From Micromonospora sp. WMMD1155 (GTDB taxonomy: Bacteria > Actinomycetota > Actinomycetes > Mycobacteriales > Micromonosporaceae): a stretch of DNA of 64,000 nucleotides. Where the stretch lies: contig NZ_CP120742.1 in the NCBI RefSeq assembly GCF_029581275.1, forward strand, positions 3,456,001 to 3,520,000, given 5' to 3'. A model generated the notes under the pieces. The model did not search any database. It was not told the origin of the DNA and was given only the letters and a program-made list of their open reading frames with translations. The stretch's first letter is position 1; every line of letters begins with the position of its first letter. The position numbers and the translations under genes were made by a program. Shown here piece after piece: positions 57,826 through 64,000 of this stretch.

Positions 57826-59505
57826 GTGGGATACGTGGACGTGGCAGGGGTCGGGCACATTCTGCCCGACGGTCGGGAACTCTTCGCCGACGTGTCGTTC
57901 CGGGTCGGGGAGGGCGCCAAGGTCGCCCTGGTCGGGCCGAACGGCGCGGGTAAGACGACACTGCTGAGGATGGTCGCCGGTGATCTGCCGGTGCGCACCG
58001 GCGTCGTCGCACGCGCCGGTGGGCTGGGCGTGATGCGCCAGTTCATCGGCATGATCGGCGATGAGTCGACGCTCGCCGACCTGGCGCTGTCGCTGGCCCC
58101 GCCCGCACTGCGCGACGCCGGCCGCCGGCTCGGCGAGACCGAGACGGCCATGCGGGCCGCCGAGGCCCGGGGCAAGTTCAGCAACGCCGCGAGCAAGGCT
58201 CAGTTGGCGTACGCGGACGCGCTCGGCGCCTGGGGCGAGGCCGGCGGGTACGACGCCGAGGTGCTCTTCGACACCGTCACGACGATCGTGCTGGGCCGAC
58301 AGTGGGACGCGGTCCGGGACCGGCCGGTGCGCACCCTCTCCGGTGGTCAGCAGAAGCGCTTCGCCCTGGAGTTGCTGCTGCGTGGCCCGGACGAGGTGCT
58401 GCTGCTCGACGAGCCGGACAACTTCCTCGACGTGCCCGGCAAGCGTTGGCTGGAGGCGCGGCTGCGTGAGTCGACCAAGTCGGTGCTCTACGTCTCGCAC
58501 GACCGTGAGCTGCTGGCCCAGAGCGCGGACCGGGTGGTCGCCGTCGAGGGTGGCAGCGCCTGGGTGCACCCGGGTGGCTTCGCCAGCTGGCACGACGCCC
58601 GCGTCGCCCGGCACGCCCGACTCGACGAACTGCGGCGGCGCTGGGACGAGGAGCACCAGAAGCTGCGCGAGCTGATGCTGATGTACAAGCAGAAGGCCGC
58701 GTACAACGACGGGTTGGCCTCGCGCTACCAGGCCGCGCAGACCCGGTTGCGCAAGTTCGAGGAGGCCGGGCCGCCGCCCGTACCCCCGAAGGACCAGGAC
58801 ATCCGGATGCGGCTGGCCGGCGGGCGCACCGGCAAGCGTGCGGTCGTCTGCGAGCAGCTTGAGCTGGACGGCCTGACGTTCCCCTTCGACCTGGAGATCT
58901 GGTACGGCGACCGGGTGGCGGTGCTCGGTGCCAACGGCACCGGCAAGTCCCACTTCCTGCGGTTGCTGGCGCGGGGCGGAACCGACCCCGACCCGGCCAA
59001 CGGGCCGGTCGACGGGGCGGGAGCGCTCGCTCCGGTGGCGCACGACGGCACGGCCCGGCTCGGTGCCCGGGTCCGCCCCGGGCACTTCTCGCAGACCCAC
59101 GACCGCCCGGAGCTGATGTCGAAGACCCTCGTCGAGATCCTCTGGCGGGGCGACGAGCACCGCACCGGGATGGACCGGCACGCGGCGATGGGGGTGCTCA
59201 GCCGGTACGAGTTGGCGGCGCAGGGCGACCAGCGCTTCGGCACGCTCTCCGGCGGGCAGCAGGCCCGTTTCCTGGTGCTGCTGCTGGAGTTGTCCGGGGC
59301 GACCCTGCTGCTGCTCGACGAACCCACCGACAACCTCGACCTGGCCAGCGCGGAGGCCCTCGAAGCGGGCCTGAACGCCTTCGAGGGGACGGTGATCGCG
59401 GTGACCCACGACCGCTGGTTCACCCGCTCCTTCGACCGGTTCGTGCTGTTCCGGGGCGACAACGAGGTGGTGGAGACTCCCGAACCGGTCTGGGACGTCG
59501 GGTGA
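57826..59505 (+). CDS. ABC-F family ATPase
   Basis: 559 aa with two ABC domains and no membrane helices. Domain 1: GPNGAGKTTLL, LSGGQQKRFAL, LLLDEPDNFLD. A charged linker (about 255-320) reads YKQKAAYNDGLASRYQAAQT. Domain 2: GANGTGKSHFL, LSGGQQARFLV, LLLDEPTDNLD. ABC-F proteins act on ribosomes (translation factors or antibiotic protection); which applies is not shown. GTG 57826: CAGGAT ends 6 bases upstream, no Shine-Dalgarno. The stop overlaps a 20-codon GTG frame. Confidence 0.92.
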   Translation: MGYVDVAGVGHILPDGRELFADVSFRVGEGAKVALVGPNGAGKTTLLRMVAGDLPVRTGVVARAGGLGVMRQFIGMIGDESTLADLALSLAPPALRDAGRRLGETETAMRAAEARGKFSNAASKAQLAYADALGAWGEAGGYDAEVLFDTVTTIVLGRQWDAVRDRPVRTLSGGQQKRFALELLLRGPDEVLLLDEPDNFLDVPGKRWLEARLRESTKSVLYVSHDRELLAQSADRVVAVEGGSAWVHPGGFASWHDARVARHARLDELRRRWDEEHQKLRELMLMYKQKAAYNDGLASRYQAAQTRLRKFEEAGPPPVPPKDQDIRMRLAGGRTGKRAVVCEQLELDGLTFPFDLEIWYGDRVAVLGANGTGKSHFLRLLARGGTDPDPANGPVDGAGALAPVAHDGTARLGARVRPGHFSQTHDRPELMSKTLVEILWRGDEHRTGMDRHAAMGVLSRYELAAQGDQRFGTLSGGQQARFLVLLLELSGATLLLLDEPTDNLDLASAEALEAGLNAFEGTVIAVTHDRWFTRSFDRFVLFRGDNEVVETPEPVWDVG

Positions 59506-59560
59506 TCCCCGCCGACCTGCCCGACCGGCTGCGCGCCGTCGGAGCGCACTGCCCGGCGGG

Positions 59561-62362
59561 CTAGGACGGAACCAGGCGTTCGAGGCGGCGGCGGGCCTCC
59601 GCAATCGCGGGGTCGCCCACGTCCTCGTAGATCTGCACGGCCTGACGCCAGGCGACGGAGGCGGCGGTCAGGTCGCCCATCCCTTCCCGGGTGTCACCGA
59701 GTCGGATGAGGGTCTCCGCCTCGTGGTAGCGGTCGGCGGAGTCGCGAAAGAGTCGGATCGCCTGCTCGTAGCAGTCGGCCGCGCGGTCGCGTTCACCGAG
59801 GCGGTCGTAGGCGAAGCCGAGGCTGTCGAGCGTCGCGGCCTGGCCGTTGCGATCGTCGCTTCGTCGTTGTTGGTCGAGAGCTTCGGTGCAGCTCTCGATC
59901 GCCTGGGCGTAGTCGCCGGTGGTGGCCAGCAGCCAGCCGATCGCGTTGAGTGTCCGAGCTTCACCCGAGCGGTTGCCCGCCAGCCGGTAGAGCCGTAGCG
60001 CCTCGCGACCGTGTGCGAGGGCCTCGTCGAAACGGCCGTCCAGATAGCAGAGTTCACAGTAGTTGTGCAGCGTCTGCGCCTGGCCGGTCGGATCGCCGAG
60101 GCGTTCGTGCAGCTCGAGTGCGCGCTTCAGCCGGTGCTCGGCGGCATCGCGGTCGCCGAGTCGGGTCAGGGCACGGGAGAGTAGCCGGTTGGCGGCAGCC
60201 TGACCGGCCAGGTCGCCGATCTTCTCCGCGGCGGCCAGCGCGACCCGTTGGATGTCGAGCTGGTCCTGCCACAGGCCACGCGGCGCGACGAAGGTGTTCA
60301 ACGCCCAGGCGATCTGCCAGGCGTACGCCTCGAACCCGCGCTCGGCGGCCTGCCGAACCACCCGAATCAACACCCGGTGCTCTGCCGTGAACCAGGCGAG
60401 CGCGCCGCCGTGGTCGGTCGCCGGCCGCCTGGTGGGTACAGGCAGCGGTGGCACCGGCTCGATCGGGGGCCACTGCGGCTGGAGCAGTAGCGCCGCCGGA
60501 TAGGCGGCGTGCAGGTAGTGGTCGTACAGGCGCTGTCGGGCGGCGGTGTGGTCATCGGCGCGCTCCGACGACTCCGCCAGCTCGGCTGCATAGGCGCGGA
60601 GAAGATCGTGGAAGGCGTAGCGGCCGGGCGTGTGCTCGGTCAGCAGATTGAGCCGAGTCAACTCGCGCAGTCGCGGCGTGACGACTGCGGTCGGCTCACC
60701 GGCCAGTGCCGCGGCTGCGACGGTGGTCAGGTCCGGGCCCGGGTGCAGCCCCAACAGGGTGAACAACCGGGCCGCGTCCGGCCGCAACGCGAGGTACGAC
60801 CAGGAGAAGACGCGCCGCACGTCGCCGTCGGCCAACACGTCGAGCCGCGCCTCGGTGGAGTGCAACTCGGCGGCGATGGCGCTGAGCGGAAAGGTGGGGT
60901 GGGTGGCGACGCGTGCCGCCACTATCGCCAGCGCCAGCGGTAGCCGGCCGGCGGCCTCGACGATGTCGGCCACCGCACGCGGCTCGGAGGCGAGACGGCC
61001 GACCCCGAGCCGGCCGGCGAGCAGGCTTGTCGACTCCTCCGCCGTGAGCACGCCCAGTGTCAACGGCTCCGCGCACTCGGCGGCGATCAGGCCACCGAGC
61101 CGGTCCCGGCTGGTGACCACGACCATGCAGCCACCGGCACCGGGTAGCAGGGCGCGAACCTGGGCGGAGTCGCGGGCGTTGTCGAGCATCACGAGCATCC
61201 GGCGGGAGGCCAGCAGGCTGCGGTAGAGACCCGTCCGGGCCTCCGTGCCGGCGGGTATCCGGGAGTGCGGCACACCGAGCGCTTCGAGGAATTCGGACAG
61301 CGCGTCGAGCGGGGACACCACCCCGGCTTCGTCGTAACCCCGAAGGTTGACATAGAGCTGGCCGTCGGGAAAGCGGTCGGCGACCCGGTGCGCCCAGTGC
61401 AGGGCCAGGGCGGTCTTGCCGACTCCAGCCATGCCGGACACCGCGGAGATGGCCACTGTGCCCGACCCCTGTGCACCGCCGTCCAGCAGCGCGTCGAGGC
61501 TCGCCAGTTCGGCGGCGCGACCGACGAACTCCGGTACCGCGCGCGGCAGCTGCTCGGGGCGCAGGACGTGCGGCACCGGCGCCGGCCCGTCCGACCCTGA
61601 GGGCGGGTGCGCTGCCAACCCCGGTCGGTGATGCAGGATGTCGTCGTACACCTTGACGAGCTCCGGTGCCGGATCGAGGCCGGTCTCCTCCGCCAGCGCC
61701 TGCCGAGCTTGTCGGAAGGCGTCCAGGGCGCCGGCCACGTCCCCGATGCGGTACAGGCCCACCATCAGCTGGCCCCAGGCACGCTGCCGCAGCGGATGCC
61801 GGTCGAGCAGGGACCGGAGCCGGCGCACCACGTCGGCCGGTGCGCCGAGCGCCAGCACCGCCTCCGCGTAGTCCTCCTCGACGAGCAGCCGACGTTCCTC
61901 GAACTGCGCCACCCGCCTGGCCAGCGACGAACGCAGGGGCAGGTCCGACAGTGGGGCCCCGCGCCAAAGCCCCAGCGCGGCGGAGAGCTCGGCCTCAGCG
62001 CGGTCCATGTCGGAGGCCGCGAGAGCGTCGCGCCCTCGGGCCGCAGCGGCGTCGAAGAGGTCCAGGTCCCGCTCGTCGGGGCCCACCCGGATCACGTAGC
62101 CGCCCGCCGCGGCGGTGATCCCGTTCCAGGACTCCCGGTCGCCCAGCGACTGCCGCAGCCCGCGCACGTAGGTGCGGAGGTTCGCCGCAGCCGACGCCGG
62201 CTCCTCGTCGCCCCACAGCATCGACGCCAACTCGTTGGTGCCGACGACCTCGTTCGGGCGCAACAGGAGGCCGGCCAGCAGGAGGCGTTGCTTCACCGAG
62301 CCCAGCGGAACCGGCCGGCCTTCGCGGTACACCCGGAACGGGCCGAGGATGTCGAAACGCAA
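59561..62362 (-). CDS. AfsR/SARP-type transcriptional regulator with NB-ARC and TPR
   Basis: 933 aa. OmpR-type winged helix (1-95: [27 protein letters not shown]), bacterial transcriptional activation domain (about 100-245), NB-ARC ATPase with P-loop GMAGVGKT (310-317) and Walker B RMLVMLDN (388-395), then TPR repeats (about 690-930). Such proteins switch on secondary metabolism or development. The TTG start follows GAGGTG on the minus strand. It diverges from a secreted peptidoglycan-binding protein 171 bases away. Its target genes are unknown; no biosynthetic cluster is visible here. Confidence 0.93.
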   Translation of the reverse strand: MRFDILGPFRVYREGRPVPLGSVKQRLLLAGLLLRPNEVVGTNELASMLWGDEEPASAAANLRTYVRGLRQSLGDRESWNGITAAAGGYVIRVGPDERDLDLFDAAAARGRDALAASDMDRAEAELSAALGLWRGAPLSDLPLRSSLARRVAQFEERRLLVEEDYAEAVLALGAPADVVRRLRSLLDRHPLRQRAWGQLMVGLYRIGDVAGALDAFRQARQALAEETGLDPAPELVKVYDDILHHRPGLAAHPPSGSDGPAPVPHVLRPEQLPRAVPEFVGRAAELASLDALLDGGAQGSGTVAISAVSGMAGVGKTALALHWAHRVADRFPDGQLYVNLRGYDEAGVVSPLDALSEFLEALGVPHSRIPAGTEARTGLYRSLLASRRMLVMLDNARDSAQVRALLPGAGGCMVVVTSRDRLGGLIAAECAEPLTLGVLTAEESTSLLAGRLGVGRLASEPRAVADIVEAAGRLPLALAIVAARVATHPTFPLSAIAAELHSTEARLDVLADGDVRRVFSWSYLALRPDAARLFTLLGLHPGPDLTTVAAAALAGEPTAVVTPRLRELTRLNLLTEHTPGRYAFHDLLRAYAAELAESSERADDHTAARQRLYDHYLHAAYPAALLLQPQWPPIEPVPPLPVPTRRPATDHGGALAWFTAEHRVLIRVVRQAAERGFEAYAWQIAWALNTFVAPRGLWQDQLDIQRVALAAAEKIGDLAGQAAANRLLSRALTRLGDRDAAEHRLKRALELHERLGDPTGQAQTLHNYCELCYLDGRFDEALAHGREALRLYRLAGNRSGEARTLNAIGWLLATTGDYAQAIESCTEALDQQRRSDDRNGQAATLDSLGFAYDRLGERDRAADCYEQAIRLFRDSADRYHEAETLIRLGDTREGMGDLTAASVAWRQAVQIYEDVGDPAIAEARRRLERLVPS

Positions 62363-62533
62363 CCAGGCACCTCACATGTGGGCGCTGCAATCCGGACGCG
62401 CGCCGCACCCGGGATGACGGGGCGGGCGGGTGCCCTGTACGCCAGTTGTGCGGCGGATGTACCGGCCCCACCTTACCGTTCAACCGTTCCATCGCCCATC
62501 GAAGTATCCACCTCCGTCCAACCAGGGAGATGC

Positions 62534-63106
62534 ATGTCTTCGCTCCACTCCATCCGCCGGGTGCTCGGTAAGGCTGCGGTCCCCGCGGTCGGCGCGGCGT
62601 TGGCCATCGGACTCAACGTCACGCTCGCCACGCCGGCCGCGGCCAGCGGCTCCTACACCGGCAGGGCGTACGTCCACGGCACCGGTGCGGTATCCGACGA
62701 TTTCGATGACGAGGGCGTCGTCAACGTCGGGACGCACCGCAGCTCGAACGTCACCTGTCTGTGGCAGACCATTCTCTGGGCAAATGGTTACCTGCCCTCG
62801 TCCGGGATCGACGGCATCTTCGGCGACCAGACCGATGCCGCAACGAGGAACTTCCAGCGCGACAAGAGCCTCACCGCGGACGGTTCCGCCGGCCGGAACA
62901 GCTGGACGAAGGCCGGCGACAGGCTCGCGCAGACCGACGACCAGAACGGGTGGCGGTACGTGGTGTACCGGGGGGCACGGGGCTCCAGGAGCGCGTACAG
63001 CGCGCACGAGTTCGTCCTGCAGCGATCGCCCGACGGGAACCACCGGTTCTACCCGCCGCAGGGCGGCGGCCCCTACTGGGCCACCTACAACACCCGCTCC
63101 TGCTGA
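62534..63106 (+). CDS. Secreted peptidoglycan-binding domain protein
   Basis: 190 aa. A signal peptide with a basic start and hydrophobic core (AAVPAVGAALAIGLNVTLA) and a likely cleavage after TPAAA (about residue 37). A PG_binding_1-like domain follows (SSGIDGIFGDQTDAATRNFQ, about 85-104). The mature protein has only two cysteines, one in VTCLW and one as the last residue, probably bonded. No catalytic domain is present. ATG 62534 after CAGGGAGATGC. Divergent from the SARP gene and a plausible target of it. Confidence 0.85.
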   Translation: MSSLHSIRRVLGKAAVPAVGAALAIGLNVTLATPAAASGSYTGRAYVHGTGAVSDDFDDEGVVNVGTHRSSNVTCLWQTILWANGYLPSSGIDGIFGDQTDAATRNFQRDKSLTADGSAGRNSWTKAGDRLAQTDDQNGWRYVVYRGARGSRSAYSAHEFVLQRSPDGNHRFYPPQGGGPYWATYNTRSC

Positions 63107-63258
63107 TCTTCAGGATCGGCTGGCTTCTTCCGGGGGCCGCCGGGGCGATGACGTCGCCTCGGCGGGCCCTGGAGGGCCGGGCCGTCGGCCGCGGCCCCGC
63201 CGAGCCGGCGGCCACCATCGCCGCCGCCCGCGAGCTGGTCACCGAGGTGGTCGGCTGA
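63107..63258 (+). pseudogene. Possible 3' remnant of a gene
   Basis: A short frame ending at 63258 reads MTSPRRALEGRAVGRGPAEP, then ATIAAARELVTEVVG, which looks like the C-terminal end of an enzyme rather than a random frame. It has no start region of its own and follows the peptidoglycan-binding gene. The parent family is not recognised. It may be a relic left when the flanking gene was inserted. Confidence 0.25.
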
Positions 63259-63304
63259 GCCTCTGCGGGGGTGGCCGCCAGCTGACAGGCATAGGGTGGT
63301 TGTC

Positions 63305-64000
63305 GTGACAGAGATGACCTATCGCCGGCTGGGCGACTCCGGGCTCGTGGTGTCCGTGGTCGGCATCGGCTGCAACAACTTCGGCCGCAAGCTCGACCTC
63401 GATGGCACCCGTGCGGTGGTGGACGCGGCACTGGACGCCGGGATCAACCTGTTCGACACCGCCGACATCTACGGTGAACCGCAGGGCGGCTCCGAGGAGC
63501 TGCTCGGGCAGGCGCTCAAGGGCCGCCGGGACGACGTGGTGGTGGCCACCAAGTTCGGCATGGACATGCACGGCCTCAACGGGCCGGACTTCGGCGCCCG
63601 TGGCGCACGCCGCTACATCGCGCGAGCGGTGGAGGCGTCGCTGCGCCGGCTCGGCACCGACCACATCGACCTGTACCAGATGCACGAGCCCGACCCGGGC
63701 ACCCCGATCGACGAGACCCTCGCCGCCCTGGACGACCTGGTGCGCGACGGCAAGGTGCGCTACCTGGGCAATTCCAACTTCGCCGGGTGGCAGATCGCCG
63801 ACGCCGACTGGGTCGCCTCGTCCAACGGGCGGGCCCGCTTCATCAGCGCGCAGAACCACTACAGCCTGCTGGAGCGGTCCGTGGAGACCGAGGTGATCCC
63901 CGCGTGCGAGCGGTTCGGGCTGGGCATGCTTCCGTTCTTCCCACTCGCCAACGGCCTGCTCACCGGCAAGTACAAGCGCAGTGAGCAGCCCCCGGCCGGG
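63305..64000 (+). CDS. Aldo/keto reductase (partial, runs off the window)
   Basis: 232 codons are visible and the frame is open at the right edge. TIM-barrel NADPH-dependent oxidoreductase with the full catalytic tetrad: D51 and Y56 in FDTADIYG, K83 in ATKFG, H127 in YQMHEPD. RRLGDSGLVVSVVGIGCNNFG at the N terminus is typical of the AKR family. GTG 63305 with TAGGGT ending 7 bases upstream (leaderless); ATG 63314 is an alternative. The substrate is unknown. Confidence 0.92.
   Translation, partial: MTEMTYRRLGDSGLVVSVVGIGCNNFGRKLDLDGTRAVVDAALDAGINLFDTADIYGEPQGGSEELLGQALKGRRDDVVVATKFGMDMHGLNGPDFGARGARRYIARAVEASLRRLGTDHIDLYQMHEPDPGTPIDETLAALDDLVRDGKVRYLGNSNFAGWQIADADWVASSNGRARFISAQNHYSLLERSVETEVIPACERFGLGMLPFFPLANGLLTGKYKRSEQPPAG

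Noticed and set aside
62430..63308. 292-codon frame overlapping the peptidoglycan-binding gene
   Set aside because: Thr/Arg/Pro-rich shadow. The alternative frame has a signal peptide, ribosome site and a known domain.

Overview
This is chromosomal core DNA from a high-GC actinobacterium, most likely Micromonospora or a close relative in the Micromonosporaceae. The evidence is the very GC-rich third codon positions, frequent GTG and TTG starts, GTGA/ATGA stop-start overlaps, and the order tRNA-Thr, tRNA-Met, rpmG, hadA, hadB, tRNA-Trp, secE, nusG, rplK, rplA, which is conserved in actinobacteria. The genus is an inference from gene order and protein sequence. Nearly all large genes are on the plus strand. 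The minus strand carries only a methyltransferase, a YajQ protein, a membrane protein near 56 kb and an AfsR-type regulator.

Layout. 1-6033: 3' end of a respiratory complex I operon (end of nuoI, then nuoJKLMN), with a 35-codon ORF that overlaps both nuoL and nuoM. 6159-15064: accessory stretch with HtpX protease, an MFS permease, a RibD/DHFR-like reductase, a 31-unit heptanucleotide array, two small genes, a YajQ protein, tRNA-Tyr, a 57-aa membrane or secreted peptide and a GGDEF-EAL protein, then tRNA-Thr and tRNA-Met. 15197-22298: rpmG, hadAB, tRNA-Trp, secE-nusG and rplKA, then a two-gene ABC exporter, then rplJL behind an attenuator-like leader. 22868-30267: rpoB and rpoC. 30361-31845: two membrane proteins, one very repeat-rich. 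32340-36763: rpsL, rpsG, fusA, tuf. 37114-49929: S10 and spc clusters (rpsJ to rplO), then secY, adk, map. 50157-50744: a DUF1707 protein. 51193-55960: infA, rpmJ, rpsM, rpsK, rpsD, rpoA, rplQ, truA. 55969-64000: membrane protein, RsmC-like methyltransferase, ABC-F ATPase, AfsR/SARP regulator, divergent secreted peptidoglycan-binding protein, and the start of an aldo/keto reductase.

How it works together. Most of the window makes ribosomes, RNA polymerase, elongation factors and the Sec channel, with maturation enzymes (Map, TruA) and Adk in the same clusters. These clusters have recognisable sigma-70-type promoters (often TTGNNN-17/18-TACNCT) and strong GC hairpins at operon borders. Many stand-alone accessory genes instead have a -10-like hexamer 6-7 nt before the start codon and no Shine-Dalgarno, which suggests leaderless mRNAs.

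No mobile element, prophage or CRISPR array was seen. The least explained items are the nuoL-nuoM mini-ORF, the heptamer array with its adjoining 80-bp nested inverted repeat, a three-copy intergenic repeat family, a 20-nt motif shared by the S12 and S10 leaders, and the small peptide gene in front of the c-di-GMP enzyme.
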